NCBI GenBank assembly: GCA_037389465.1
Contig: JAZARR010000193.1
Span: forward strand, 248,001-312,000
Source of the DNA: Baylisascaris procyonis
Lineage: Eukaryota; Nematoda; Chromadorea; Rhabditida; Ascarididae
Length of the DNA stretch: 64,000 bases
Reading direction: 5' to 3'
In this document: positions 11,802 through 24,496 of the stretch, one piece after another
Layout: each line of letters opens with the position of its first letter
How positions within the stretch are numbered: position 1 is the stretch's first letter
Notes under the pieces: generated by a model
What the model saw: the letters and a program-made list of their open reading frames with translations, nothing else
What the model was told of the DNA's origin: nothing
The model's database searches: none
Program-made: the position numbers and the translations under genes

Positions 11802-11892
11802 CTTTTTTTGGCTGGTCAATTTCGCTTTGGAGCTCAGCATCCTTCTCAGCTGATCGTTCATTTGCTTCTTCAGTTGAGCTCAATTCATTGAT
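11802..11892 (-). CDS. Possible acidic/coiled exon, INELSSTEEANERSAEKDAE
   Basis: Minus strand: acceptor CGTTTAG and donor GTATGA enclose 91 open bases. The peptide is INELSSTEEANERSAEKDAE followed by LQSEIDQPKK(G). It is highly charged with helical periodicity, so it may be a coiled-coil or linker segment. It lies just beyond the end of the 7 kb duplication and has no counterpart near 39.6-40.4 kb, where the second copy is replaced by other sequence. The family is unknown. Confidence 0.4.
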
Positions 11893-12302
11893 CTAAACGA
11901 TGAAAATTTCGTTCAAAAAGTTAATAACAAATCAAAGGGTTAAATGCAATAAATTGTTTACATTTTTGTAGCCCAATGCTTTAAATATTACTCTATTATT
12001 GCTCAATTCGTCATAGAACTCTCTTCAACACCAGGCTTTTGATTCGTCTAGTTGCTCGAAACAATGAGCACGCACAACAAGAGATTGACCAAAAAGAGAA
12101 GAGGAAGAGGTATATGACCGGAATTCGACAAAACCTTAAGATTGCTTAACTTCATTCCTTCAAAAGTAAGCATAGATAATCCAAAAGCCATTGCGTGCAA
12201 CAACGTTTACCAATATCAGAGAACTGCATTCAATTCCAGTCTGCGGATATCAATGCGCCCTATATTCTTTTGATTCCCCCTTCTGATTCCCCTTCAATAC
12301 GA

Positions 12303-12690
12303 TGGTCAAATAACAAAAACCATCGCATGTCATAATTTCCAATAATAAAAGCGAAGAACCAAACATATAAGTACGGTTTTCGTAGATAGCCTTCAAACGG
12401 GATTCCATTCATTATTGTTATTTATTAGTCAAATCGAATGACTCACCACACATGATGTTTCGTGAGGCTTTCCGATGTTCGCACCAAGAAATGGACTGAA
12501 AATATTTATATCCTCAACTACAATTATTTTATCATGTAAAGGAAATTAAAACTGCCCTTTTCATTTTTCCTAAATGTAATTTGGTGTATATTATCGCTAT
12601 TTTCTATTTATTGTCACTTAGAGTATAGTTCTTTATGGTACCTTTTACAGACTTTCCACTGCACTGTAACGCTCATTATAACCCCGATCT
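12303..12690. repeat. Second duplicated block, copy A (flank of minisatellite)
   Basis: This block is collinear with 40397-40782 but with more differences than the 7 kb block, for example AAACCATCG/AAATCATCG, CATATAAGTACGG/CATACAAGTATGG and CTTTCCACTGCACTG/CTTTCGACTGTACTG. It directly adjoins the 27 bp minisatellite in both places. The offset of about 28.09 kb differs from that of the 7 kb block because about 1.0 kb here is replaced by about 0.8 kb of unrelated sequence in the other copy. Confidence 0.9.
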
Positions 12691-13345
12691 GTACCTCCCC
12701 TGGATAATCTCGATTTGTCCTCTGCTTGGATAAACTCGATCTGTCCCTCTGCCTGGATAAACTCGATTTGTCCCTCTGCCTGGACAAGCTCGATCTGTCC
12801 CTCTGCCTGGATGGCCTCGACCAATCCCTCTGCCTGGACGGCCTCGATCTGTCCCTCTGCCTGGATAATCTCGATTTGTTCCCCTGCCTGGATAACCTCG
12901 ATCTGTCCCTCTCCCTGGATAACCTCGATCTGTCCCTCTCCCTGGATAATCTCGATTTGTCCTCTGCCTGGATAAACTCGATTTGTCCTCTGCCTGGATA
13001 AACTCGATCTGTCCCTCCGCCTGGATGGGTTCGATCTGTTCCTCTGCCTGGACGGCCTCGACCCGTCCCTCTGCCTGGATAACCTCGATCTGTCCCTCTT
13101 CCTGGATAATCTCGATTTGTTCCCCTCCCTGGATAACCTCGATCTGTCCCTCCCCCTGGATAACCTCAATCTGTCCCTCCGCTTGGACAACCTCGACCTG
13201 TCCCCCCGCCTGGATGACCTCGATTTGTTCTTCTCCTTGGATAACCTCGATCTGTCCCTCCGCCTGGATGGGTTCGATCTGTTCCTCTGCCTGGACGGCC
13301 TCGACCCGTCCCTCTGCCTGGATAACCTCGATCTGTCCCCGTCTC
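12691..13345. repeat. 27 bp minisatellite, about 24 units (copy A)
   Basis: Tandem units of 27 bases with core CTGGATAACCTCGATCTG then TCCCTC(T/C)GC. The period is a multiple of three and the unit has no stop in several frames, so both strands carry long open frames. The minus strand reads as repeated nonapeptides of the type AEGQIEVIQ; other frames give SRLSRQRDR-like and GRGTDRGYP-like repeats. No frame has a convincing start, terminal exon or neighbouring domain. Variants (GLVEAIQ, GRVEAVQ, EEQIEPIQ) are spread in higher-order order. I treat it as a minisatellite whose coding use is unproven. The partner at 40783-41098 has only about 12 units. Confidence 0.92.
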
Positions 13346-13470
13346 AAATGGCTCCTTGTAGTTAAAAAATTGCGCCAAAGACACGTCACTTAGAAATTTT
13401 AAGGATGCATATAACAAATGAAAATGAAAAATGATGGTGCGTAAGATGTATATAACACAGAATATGCGAT

Positions 13471-13472
<2 letters not shown>

Positions 13473-13506
<34 letters not shown>
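13473..13506. repeat. (TA)n microsatellite
   Basis: A run of alternating T and A just upstream (plus strand) of the calpain-like exon at 13573. Confidence 0.95.
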
Positions 13507-13511
<5 letters not shown>

Positions 13512-13572
13512 CGTCTTGGTATTAGACGCATGTGTAATAAACGAAGACACATGAAACCAAAGGAATTCTTAC

Positions 13573-13685
13573 CTCCGCCACCGAGGACGTTATCAGCAAG
13601 TCCTTCCAAGAACTGGTTTTCATCACCAACGATCACCCGAAAAACTGCCAGTCAGTCCCCTGCACTCATCCTCTTTTCGCTTTAC
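13573..13685 (-). pseudogene. Calpain N-terminal glycine-rich exon, diverged and frameshifted
   Basis: Minus strand: acceptor GAGTATTACAG and donor GTAAGAATT. One frame gives VKREDECRGLTGSFSGDRW and then a stop. Another gives VGDENQFLEGLADNVLGGGG up to the donor. Compared with the exon at 8388, about 15 bases coding for the DGG-x-GG stretch are missing and the frame is shifted between the two halves. Flanking sequence on both sides (CATCAGTATTACCCTATATAAATG) is also shared, so the copies arose by DNA duplication, not retroposition. Function is not expected. Confidence 0.6.
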
Positions 13686-13699
13686 CTGTAATACTCATA

Positions 13700-16269
13700 C
13701 ATTTGTTCGGATGCCAGGCATCAGTATTACCCTATATAAATGTGATATTTCACATAAAATGACACATTACAACAGCTGGTGCAGTACAGTACGTCATCCA
13801 CTTGTAGACACACAACTACCATTCGAATACAGTACCTGTAGACTACTGATGAATACAGCACCTGATCATTTTCATCGTAGAGTACAGAACAGTACTACCA
13901 TCTTAAAATGCAGGGCTTTGAAAACACTGTATGTACCTTCCTGAAGCTACCACTCCCGAAAAAACAGCTGACATGAGTACACCTCGCCTGAAAGAACACC
14001 TCATCACCATGTAATACCAGCACCAAACTTGTCCTTCCAAATTCCGAAATCCGAAATTCTTTAAGCATCTCTGTCCAATTTCGAAAGGTAGTTTTACCAC
14101 AATGAAAAAATTCATAGTTCAAGATTGTATTCAATTCCAGCCTGTGACAGGTAGGGCGATCAGTAGAACAACGTACCCTCTCATTCCTCCCTCTCCTTCA
14201 CGAAGTTCTAAAGTAACATCCCATCACTGCAAAATCAAACTATTTAGATATGTGTTAAATTTAGTAGTGCGTCAACTAGCGCCCCACTCAACGTTATATT
14301 GGCTAGTAGAGGCGAATAAACTCAATCCAACTGGTTTCACTTCCACATTTTCATCTCATAACCCATTCAGTATTTTAGTAAACCAGCGTAGGGTAAGGAC
14401 TGATGGTCATTGGCTACCGACCTTTATAAGCCTTCAGTTCAACTTCACGTTAAGGGAGTTTGTAACGTTACGACATCAACCAAAGAGCGATGCGAACTCA
14501 GAAGCATGAAATTATGGTAAGGAAGAAGAGGACCTGAAAAGTAAAATGTCTTTCTGAACAAAACGAATACTTCGCCGCTCCAATTGCACAAATAAATGAA
14601 CACAGAGATTAGGTGCCTCTCAAGCATGGTCAGTCTCGCGTAAATCTCCGTAAAGAAGCAAAGGCGTACTGCGCTAGATGATGAGCAGTTAAATGAAGCT
14701 TCGATGCAGCTCAAAAAATGCTGCCCTTATTTGCATGGAAAGCGGAAGTAATCAAGTTTCACCTTCTTGTCACTTCTAAAATGTACATCGCACCAAATGG
14801 TACTTTCTAACAAACTTTTTAAGGTGGTCAGGAAATCTTTTACTAAAGAGGCAATAAGCAGTCGCAACGAGAAGATGATTTCATTTTTAGTAACATCATT
14901 CCAAGACATCCACGTTGGGACGAGGCGAGGAAGAAGTGCTTTCGGCGGAAATATCGGGGAAACAGTGTTTCCGTGCTCCTCCTATACTCTGGGCGCCTCC
15001 TCTTTCAATCTATCGTGTTTCTGCCTGTTTCTGATAAAGGCGTTTGTACATCGGTGTATCCTATCATAATTAATGCTTACTTTCACTCATTTACTCTATA
15101 ACATTACTCTATAATCCTCTTATTCTGCTAAAAAAACAAGCAACTAATTACCGCATGCAATTAAATCCTAAATAAAAATGTTGCAAAACCTCAATTATGA
15201 AGAAACGATCAAGACAATATCTCATCGGAAAAGTTACTAATCTTTTATGCACACTATATAACTTGATGGCTAAGACTCTTGCATAAATATGGACACATCA
15301 AAAAATACTGAAAGAAATCAAAAATTATGCACAAAACAAATAGCAAAAATAATAGGTGCGTTTAAGTTGGACACTTGTAGATTCATTGCTTTTTCTTTGA
15401 ATAATTTTTCCCATCTAATCTTTTTCTGCAAAACTCATAGGTATAAAGGTAATTGACATCATCTACTGCATATACTATATTCTTGAACGACACTACCGTT
15501 AACTTCTGAGAACATTTCAAAGCCTGTACAATTATATATTGCCCATAAAAGGCCAAATCTCTACTCTGAACGGGAATTTATGGCAATAATGAAAACGCAC
15601 CGACCACTTAGATAATCTGAAGCTTACCACTGATAACCTAAAACTTGTCACTCAACAATTACAACTAGCAATAAAATGAAGAAGGATTGTGTAGTGAGCT
15701 AGGGATAACTCAGTTCACATAGATATCAAAAGTGAAGTACAATAACATAGGACAACTGATACAACTTTCCATTATATTCAAGCAGAATGAAAAAATAAAA
15801 GAACGTTTCAAATGATGCAAAAAGAAAGACAAACTTTTCCGAAAATTCCCTCATTCCTCCCCCCCCCCTTCCTTCATCCAGTAATAGGGAAAAGCTTTGG
15901 AATGTGTAGAGATGATGCCACAAAACATCATCATTTTGGGATAATTTTTGATGCCATCTTCAACCGGGACAAATTGTGAAAGTTTCCAAAGCAACGAGAT
16001 TTCACGCATGTGCAGCCTCTTCGCCAATATCAATTTCAGGTTGACAGGAAATTCGTTGAGAATAAACCATCGTAACACTGAATAAAAGGCCAAAAATGCA
16101 GAATAATATTTAAAAACATGGTTCCATTTGAAATATAGAGACCTTGTTCACGGTGTCATTGATGGCTTATGCTCCATTAGTTCAGGTAAGCAGATGCGTA
16201 TGTAAACATTGCTACTCAGTCCTTATATAATGAAAAGCGTAGTCGTTTAAGAATAGAAAGCAAACTCAC
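13700..16269. other. No gene recognised
   Basis: Mixed unique sequence with several short open frames on both strands, but no domain or convincing splice pair. The minus-strand frame at 14727-14909 and plus-strand frame at 14767-15069 overlap and have no recognisable content. Confidence 0.4.
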
Positions 16270-16390
16270 CGATGTAAATGCCTTGCGCAACTGACGCAGA
16301 TGAAGCCTTGCCACTTAGTGCAACTAGTGGCAGTTGTGAGCGACGCTGTTTGACGGTCGCATAAAAGCATAGTACATCCGGCTGCCGGTG
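16270..16390 (-). CDS. Weak exon candidate, HRQPDVLCFYATVKQRRSQL
   Basis: Minus strand: acceptor TTTTAG and donor GTGAGT enclose 121 open bases. The first half (HRQPDVLCFYATVKQRR) is kept in frame in the related repeat copy near 24497-24565 (YRQPDVLRFCAAIKQRR), where the rest differs. It may be a remnant inside a dispersed repeat rather than a gene. Confidence 0.22.
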
Positions 16391-17318
16391 CTAAAAACGC
16401 ATTCTTTAGATTAAGAAATCTTTTTTTGCATGCATGTCACGTATGAGCTTAACCCCAGACTGTGAATCTTTTTTGCCAATACTTCCTTTTTTCTCTCCCC
16501 TCTTCTTTTACAGCATTTTCCCCGAATAACCATGATTTCGGTGCAAAACCAAACGGTAGCTTATGGTCCCTCCTCCTTTTGTTCTTCATCGTGCGCTTCA
16601 AGGAGAGGGGGGATAATGTAGTCGCATTATAAACGAAATCCCCTCTCCTCATTGGGGAGGGAGGGGTGCAATTTCGTTTTTGGTGCCTATTTGCGCAACT
16701 GTTATGCCTCCAACTTTCAAAAATGTGGTAAATGTATGGCTACACGCTTGTCAATCGTTGTGTAGCCATCTATTACAATCCGAAATATGACATCCATTAT
16801 ATTTGTTTGTTACCGGAACCAGAAAGGATATCCATAGATAATTGAGTGTTGGTGTCCCAAACGACACGAACTGTTTCTAAGAGACAAGATCTGTTCGAAT
16901 CAATCCTATGTGCAACTTTCAATCGTCAAAGAAGCTTTTCATGCAGAAAAGTCCCGCTGAATAACCACAAAAATGGTTTCGCAACAAGTTTCGCATGAAA
17001 TTCTACATAAAATCCAACAAAAGTAAGCTAGAAGAGTTGCTACGACATGCGCTTTCTCAGTTCGACTTATCATCCGATCCGACGAATCGTGGAACATGTT
17101 ATAAGAACAGCAACAAAATGTTCCTTTGAAAACATAAAACACTGGACGCTTCAAGTATCAATGATGGACCAACTTGAAGCATGATAAAAGAGGTCACACA
17201 AACATCTAGATTACAATGTGCTAAGTTGGCAATTTCGAGCTGAAACTAAAGGACATAAGTCGCAGCCATCAGCTCTAGTGGCTAAATAACTAAAACTTCC
17301 ATACACATATCAAATATG
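16331..17318. repeat. Dispersed repeat of about 1 kb, copy 1
   Basis: Closely similar to 24497-25985, from CAGTTGTG(A/C)GCGACGCTGTTTG to CATATCAAATATGAG. The second copy carries a 499 bp insertion that is absent here, so this copy shows the empty site (CCAACAAAAGTAAGCTAG). A 67-codon minus-strand frame (16449-16652) is kept in both copies but looks like repeat sequence and has no known domain. Confidence 0.88.
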
Positions 17319-20300
17319 AGGCGCTTTTCGTGTGCTTTATGAATGCAATTTTGTAAGAGCGCATGAAAATAATTAAGAAATCCCCACTAACATATCACCC
17401 AAGAGATCAAAAGGTAGTTCTTTTCGATCAAAAAATAGTTATTCTAAGGGATGAGTTCTGCAAGATTTCACCGCTTCAGCTCTTCTATATAGCAGAAATT
17501 ATTTACACAAAAACTGAAAGGGCTCATCTTCCTCAACTTCGCTGCAAATCTGAAAAAACAACAGAGCAGTTCTAAAAACGAGTTCTAAAACGACGAGAAA
17601 AGTAATTTGACAAGAAAAAAATTGAAAAGGCATATTTTCTTCACGTATTGCAATTTTTGGAATTATATTCAAAGAAAATTCTTCACAGAACGCCCACAGC
17701 AGATAAAGAAGACAGCAACAACGAGCATGTGCAACGTATCAGCAGTAAAGGCTATCAAAAAACTGCACCTGTTTGAAGGCAGCGTTGTATGTCGTCGAGC
17801 GCCCACCAATCCAATTAGCAAATTTCAACAGAACGACCACGGGAGAACGCGATTAATGTGTTGTGTTCTGCAAGATTCACTCATTTACAGCAAAGTAACT
17901 GCTCATCTCATATCCTTCAAAGAGCAACTTTGTTTTTATTGGCTAAAACAAATCCAGATTTGATGGGCATATCCTCCTTATTCTTATACAATTTCTAATA
18001 CCTAAAATGGCCCAATAATAAATAGTATGAAACGATTCGTTAATTTATACGAATCGTAGCACGATGCTGTTTGTGGAAACAATGCGAATGAGTCACTCAG
18101 AAGAATGATTCATGATTACTTCTGTGGCTAGCAAGTCGATCACTCAAATAGAAAACCCGCCTTGTATACTGCTCATACGCTTTTCGCAAAGAAGAAACTG
18201 CTCCGTTTTGACATAAAAATCAAATCTGCACGAAGTTATAAAAGAACTGAAATGAAACTGATATTTTCGGTCAATGAAGCAATATTTGAGGGCCGTTTAT
18301 TTTAGGATACTTTCTTTCATAATGACAGAATGTTGGCCATTTTTGAAAATGGTAGATTTTTCTGAAACGTAATTGAAAATGACGATTCTTCCAGCCAGCA
18401 GTAAAACCTTTTTGCGAAAGAGACTTTTACTGACTATGCTGCTAATAAGTAGACAAAGTAAGAAATACAACAGCCTCTCACTTTTCCCATTTGTGATGAA
18501 ATGCGCATCAATTCCACTTCAAGTTATTGCCACTTCATACTAAAACTCACTATTACATCTCAACGATATGCAGCCAGATCCCTATCTACCACGTTCAATG
18601 ATTCTTCGATAGTTTAGATAGCAGTTTCTTCGCAAATGTACTCTGCAATAGTGTGTCGAAAATCACATGCACCTGCATAGCCCCTTCCCTCCACCTTCTT
18701 CTCCTCTCCTAATCTTCCCTTCTTTTCCTTCGCCAGCCACATTGCAAAGGTTTATAACGAGTACCATTAATAACGAATACCATTATTTGTGGAAGTAGGC
18801 TCGGTACAAGGCAATGTCGTGGCCAACAAAATCCACTACTTATTAAATCACGCCACCCAAATCATCCTGTCTTTCCGATGACATACTGCAAACGACTTCA
18901 TACCCCGACGATCTCAATGACCTTTTAAATTTGCTGATAAAGAATATACTACCACATGTGGAAGCAGAATAATGCAAGTGCTGCTTATGGGATCAGCGTA
19001 CCTTAAAACACACAACTCATATTGACGCTTATCTTGAATCCACTAATATATCTCCTTTCAAAGTTCCCTATTTATAGACATATTTCTAAAAGAGATTATC
19101 TCAATATCGCTATAACCGACTTAATGAGTATCTGCCTGAATCACAGAGGGTGAAAATTATCACAAAAATCAATCACACAGTCAGATAATATTCCTCTTAA
19201 TAAACTCGAATTTCTTCCAGAATAAATGTACATAACTATTTAAATTAGTGTACTCAGCTAGTTACAAGTTCAATCACATTTCCTTAACCGACAGTTCAAT
19301 AAATTTATGCTTGATTTATAAAAATATCAACTAGTGAGGTTTATAAGCCTCCATAAAAATAAAAAATTGAAATCTTCTGAAGCAGATCATGCCCGGTTTG
19401 TCGATCAAAGGCAATTCCTGTTGCTTCCAAACGGCTAGCAACGCTGTTGACTCCAATTCCAACGAAAAGATTTCTCCGACGATAACCTTGTGGCTAGTGG
19501 TAGTGACCATTCGTATAAACGAATGTTGACGTATGCACACTCGACACTGCTACTCGTTCGTTGGAACTCTTCTTGAGATCTACAGCACGAAAAAATGGCA
19601 CTCTTGCAATCAATTCCTGAAAGTTTCAAGTTGACATAAGCAGCCAATTACCGTATATCCTCAACGACATACGCACCAGTCTTTTAAGAGGTGCGGCAGC
19701 CTCCTTCTAAAATTACAGCTTCTACTTAAGATCAAAAAGTGACTATGGGTAGGCGCACATTCTTATTGATTACCACGCTTACGTGATTGATTTACATAAC
19801 GACGCACGACATATGGAAATGCAAGCTTCGTTTCTTTCTCTCCGCCCCCCCCCCCAATTCTTTGCGGATCAAACAATGCCGGAGGTTTGAAAACCGACAA
19901 CTTCTCAAAAACATCTATACAGCTCGCGTATAAATTTGGAAGCTAAAAACTTCCAAAGCAATCACAAAAAATTCTGGATCGTCTACGTAAGCTTCAGAAT
20001 GGCTGAGAAATCACCTAGCCTCAATCCTTAGGGTACCATACCGCATGTAATAAAATAAAACTTCAAGTTATTGAACCTTGTAACTATTCAACGCGGACCA
20101 GGATAATAAGCATTCTTAACACAGAAGCAAGACCCCACTTTTGCCGTTAGCTATTTCAGCATTATCACCGAACAGCCCAACTGTTCACTAACATCGCCGA
20201 CTCTTCGCCCCTTCTCATAAGATCCATAACAAAAATAAAGCATGAAGCAGATAAGGAATTAATTGTACGTACACTCATTTAGTTATGCGCTAATGACTAT

Positions 20301-21300
20301 CAATTTACATGGAAAATTTTTGAAAGCAAAGTTGTAATGTACGAAATTGGTTATGTGCTAATGTTGTAACCGTAGGTACACTTGGCAAACATCCATTAAG
20401 TCTGTAAAGGAATTCCTGCCAAGGAATCCAGGAACGAAGCTGTTTGTTCACATTCACGGTTCTGATCTCGGTAAAATGCAATGTAAACGACTGTTAAGTT
20501 AATTACTTCACTGTCTTACGCAGTTCATATTTCTTAGCATGATTTTGGTGGTGGCTGGGATAGAACAACCTTTTTTCAAAGATCAAAGTAGCACTAAAAC
20601 TTCAACATCCTTTACAAAAAAGAGGTATTTAATGTTTTCCTCTTCCATGCCAAAAACATCTAACCCCCTGTTAACGTTTATCCCAGCATCACGACTTCTC
20701 CTTAAGTTCTTGGGCATATATAGAAGAGCAATAAAGAAAGATATATATGTAAAAGCACACATGCTATAAAGGTGACCTGGAAACTATTCGAATGAAAAAC
20801 CTGTCCGTCGACAGAAAGGACTGACTAATTAATATTCAATCGACAGAACTAAACCATTTCTATGCTATATTTGAAAAACGCACCTTTCATTGAAGAAATC
20901 GACCGCATTTTAAAAATCAAACCGAACAAAGATGAAACGTTAGTAAGCCTTCGCGGTATGTAATATTCACTTGTTTTTCATAACTGCAACATCTAACTAA
21001 CATCCAAAAACAACATCAATCAACGAAAGAGATTGAGAAATGCTGCTACATTATTAAACAACAGAGCTGGCCATGCCCCCTTTTATCCCGCCCCAATATT
21101 TCAGGTCCTTCCAAATCCGGTTTTTGAAGAACTCTCCTCGTGCACCTTAATACCCACCTCCTATCCCATCGTCACTAACTCGATGAGGACTTACAAGTCC
21201 CTTTTCACTTAAATGACCTTCAAACGCAACAAACAAAAAGTAGCGTGAACATCGCAGGATCACAACGAGCATTTTCTGCATCAGATGCTTAATTACTTAC
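17319..21300. other. No identified gene; one unrecognised exon candidate
   Basis: AT-rich with many short frames. On the minus strand near 19640-19380 an acceptor (AACTTTCAG) is followed by ELIARVPFFRAVDLKKSSNE, then a frame running to a TAG. A second overlapping frame continues ALLAVWKQQELPLIDKPGM. This may be a decayed exon, but I cannot assign it. Nothing else is supported, and no further UFL1 exons were found. Confidence 0.35.
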
Positions 21301-21377
21301 TTTTTGGCTCCTTCGGCGAACTGAATACGCTGCAGATCGGCCGCTAAGCGTTGTATATCGGCCCATTTTGTTGTCAT
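21301..21377 (-). CDS. ufl-1: UFL1 (UFM1 E3 ligase) first coding exon
   Basis: Minus strand: an ATG opens MTTKWADIQRLAADLQRIQF then AEGAKK, ending at a GTAAGT donor after 77 coding bases. The upstream AG near 21390 (TTTATTTTAG) could end an intron in the 5' UTR or mark a trans-splice site. The W-x-x-I-x-R-L-A-A-D-x-Q-R-x-Q-F-A-E signature at the very start of the protein is characteristic of UFL1, the E3-like ligase that attaches UFM1 to targets at the endoplasmic reticulum and ribosome. The exon is undamaged. The next conserved segment (L-S-E-R/T-N-C...) was not found in the roughly 20 kb downstream on this strand. The gene is therefore either a lone fragment or has an unusually long first intron. 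Identification is strong; function here is uncertain. Confidence 0.75.
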
Positions 21378-21389
21378 TCCTCTGAGTCT

Positions 21390-24300
21390 AAAATAAAGCG
21401 CAAAGTGAAAACAACAACATATGCATTAATGCCGCCTCTTTCCATCAAAAAATGTTTAAGGGTGGATGCCAAACTGAAGAAGACTTTATTACGCGTACCA
21501 CTATTCTTCTCCCCTTTCCTCTTATATTGCCGAATTTCCCCGACCACAAAAAATTGTGATGCACTGAAATTTTTTAGACACTGGGAAAGTGGGTGCTTTC
21601 TGATCCGTACAACGAAAATGAGTACAATTACTCTGTCCTTCACAACTATACTTCATTAAGTTCAAATCTATTTTTGCAATAACTATTTAATATGTTGACC
21701 GCAAAACTCTAATAAAAATTCAACGCATTCATATATCTCAACCCACATCAACATCATTAATAAAACAAGAAAGAAACGTTACAACCCAGTCAAATTCTAT
21801 ATAAAACTAAGAGAAGCATTGAGCTCAACAAGTCATAAAAGACCCGCCTCTTAGGAAAGAGGATTTGGAACGGCATTTCGCCTACGCATGCGGCATGAAA
21901 TTCTTTCAAAAGGAGGTGCCCCTAGAGCGAATTCTATTGCAGAGAAACATAAGAACATGGTAGATAGTGATATGTCATTGCTATCTACATATGGACTGCA
22001 AGGTTTTTCATGCTTTACTACCTATCCTATCGCATGAAAAAAATTTGCATATTTAGCTGCTTCCTATCTTTCACTCCACACATTCCTACTTCAAATTTCT
22101 TTGAAACTTTTCGATACCATGCGTAAATCGTCCCAAAAACACGTAATAAACATCATTATCCATGCAAAAAGCATTTTTATGACAAAAAAGCTTCCCTCAA
22201 AAGTAGAAATTTTCCATAAGCGGAGCGATACTCTTGAAAGCGATAAATTAGAGTGAACGCCATCTAAATGCTCGAGGAATTAAATAAATTTGCAATACCG
22301 GGAAGCGTTCTAGCCAATAGCTTGCTTAATTATAGAATCAATCATATAAGCGCTATTTAAACGGAAGATTAACAAGCAAAGCCAAATAAAAGAAAGCGTT
22401 TTGAAATATGGAAAGAACAAAATGACGACAACAACGATCAACAAACACAAAAAATGTTAATTTATTAATGGGTGAAACTAATGTGACTAGGTTTGTTGAA
22501 AAAAATTATTCAATAAATTCTCTTTCAGCAAAAAAAAAAAAAAAAAAACGACTCTTAATATTTTCTTTTAATATTATAGACTACATTCAAAAAAAAGATG
22601 AGCCAAACTGATGTTCTCTAAAAGCAATGCCATTCGTGGTGATTTGAAAGAGAACGTGATATGCTAGTTCTCCCCTGTATTCAAAAAATGTGATGAGTTT
22701 ATAAAGAAACAAAATTTACAATAAAGTTTTCAAACTCGGAAATAGATCCTGATATCCCATTCTTTCCAAAAAAAAAAAAACAACTGCATCACCTAACACC
22801 CACTATTTGCTAAATATGTTTTAATGGTACAAGTACTACAGCTTATGCTTTGAAATCTATTACACTTCTATACTGTTTAAAACTTTGCGGCTAAATCTAT
22901 TGTCCAATGTAATTCAAGGCTAACTATATTCTAAAGGCGAGTGTTATTTAACGCCGGACAGGAACCTTTGAACCTATTATTAGTGAAACACCTGAAAGGA
23001 CAGAAAGAGAAAACCTTTGTTATCGGAATGAAGACTCGCCTCATCGATGGCGTCACGTGATCCACGTGGCGATGAGTCCTCCTATTTGGTCTGAAGAGTG
23101 ATCGACGTTCCGATGCTTCTGCAAACATACTAAAGTTAACGTCAATTGCAGGAGGTTTTTATCCACCACCTTCATCAAATATCATTTCAACAAAGTGCTT
23201 AAGCGGGCTTAGTGAACAGTTTCCCTCAACCTTCCAAATAATTAAAAATGAAATATCTTTTTTTATAGAAGGAAGCGGAATTTTTCGAGCGTCGATTATC
23301 AATGCGTGGAACTTAGTCGAAAATATTTTTTCAAGACTTAGAGCGAAGAATTAAAAAAATTTTCAACAATTCATAACAAATAGCTAAAACTGTTAACTAA
23401 CTATTCATTGAAAAATAAGTAAAACTTAACACCACGAAAAGATGCAACAAAACAAATTGTCGAATATTCCTTCAGCATATATAATGAGCAGGATTCTTAT
23501 TATTGGAGTGCTCCAGGTCTTCGAAAAAGCCCAATAGGCTACATTGACTTTAAAAACCTAATTCATGTGTATACTGTACTAAGCTTACTTCTAGAAGAAG
23601 GAGAAAGAGAAAAAGAAAGAGAGAGGTGGAATTAAAAAATTTACCCATTGAGCGACGTCATTCTTCATTGAGATATCCTCCAGTCGATCGAATTCCTTGC
23701 TATATCATTGCGCCGTTGTACCTCTGTCCCGATTGTAATTGTTGGTCTCTGTTTCACCGTCCTTCCACTAAAAGTCGATGTTGTCTCCTCTGAAACACAA
23801 CAGCGATGAATGCTTTGAAACGAATATTCAATATCCCAAAAAAAAAAAATGCAGTGAGACAAAAGGGGAAGGAAGGTACTGGATAAGATACCTTGAACAT
23901 ACTGGAAAATGCCCGCATGTAGGCCTCTTAAAACAATCGAAACATTTCCCTGTGATATCCTTCATCCTTGAAAAAGAATAGTGCTGCATTCATATAAATG
24001 CTTGCGTGGAGCCAAGAATGATGCACATTTTTTCTTTCTGTAATTTACACTACCAAGTTGATAAATATCTGACTTTCGGAAATTTGAAACATCCATCTTC
24101 ACTTAGTTAAAACCCATGCCCATTCCACACTAAACTCAAGGATATTTTCAATGAAATATTTTTCACTTATCTCTACTTTACAGTGAACTCTAAGCAACCA
24201 TCATCATGAGCATATTGAATGTATAGTTTATTCTTTTTTTTTCGTTCATTAACAGAACTACTGAAGCATGAAATGCTCTTATTTTTCTAACAAAAGAATA

Positions 24301-24496
24301 GTGCTGCATTTATATAAAACAATCAGACAAAGGCTACTGACGAATGAATTTCACATTCAACACCATTATGAGCATAATATTGAATAGATCAAAAATACCG
24401 AACGATATCCCCCCCCCCCCACTCCCCAACACTTATTATAATTTGCACTAAGTAAGCAACCTACTCCTTCGGATCAATTTTTTGATCTCTTGTCAC
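21390..24496. other. No identified gene
   Basis: Two stretches have exon-like borders on the minus strand: 22995-23112 (open frame with SERRSLFRPNRR, acceptor TTTGCAG) and 23657-23789 (ending KEFDRLEDISMKNDVAQW before a GTAAAT donor, but with stops upstream in that frame). Neither matches a family I know. Poly-A and poly-C runs occur at 22530, 23840 and 24410. Otherwise nothing is supported. Confidence 0.35.

Noticed and set aside
12645..13393. Long open frames (up to 237 codons) in both strands as a repetitive protein gene
   Set aside because: The frames all derive from one 27 bp tandem unit without stops. Several frames are open on both strands and no start, splice or domain context favours one.
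16449..16652. Conserved 67-codon frame in both repeat copies as a gene
   Set aside because: Similarity between two recent repeat copies preserves any frame; no domain, and third-position bias could not be shown.
19380..19640. Cyclic-nucleotide-binding domain remnant (ELIARVPFFRAVD)
   Set aside because: Only a vague resemblance at the start; the following residues do not fit and the frame is broken.
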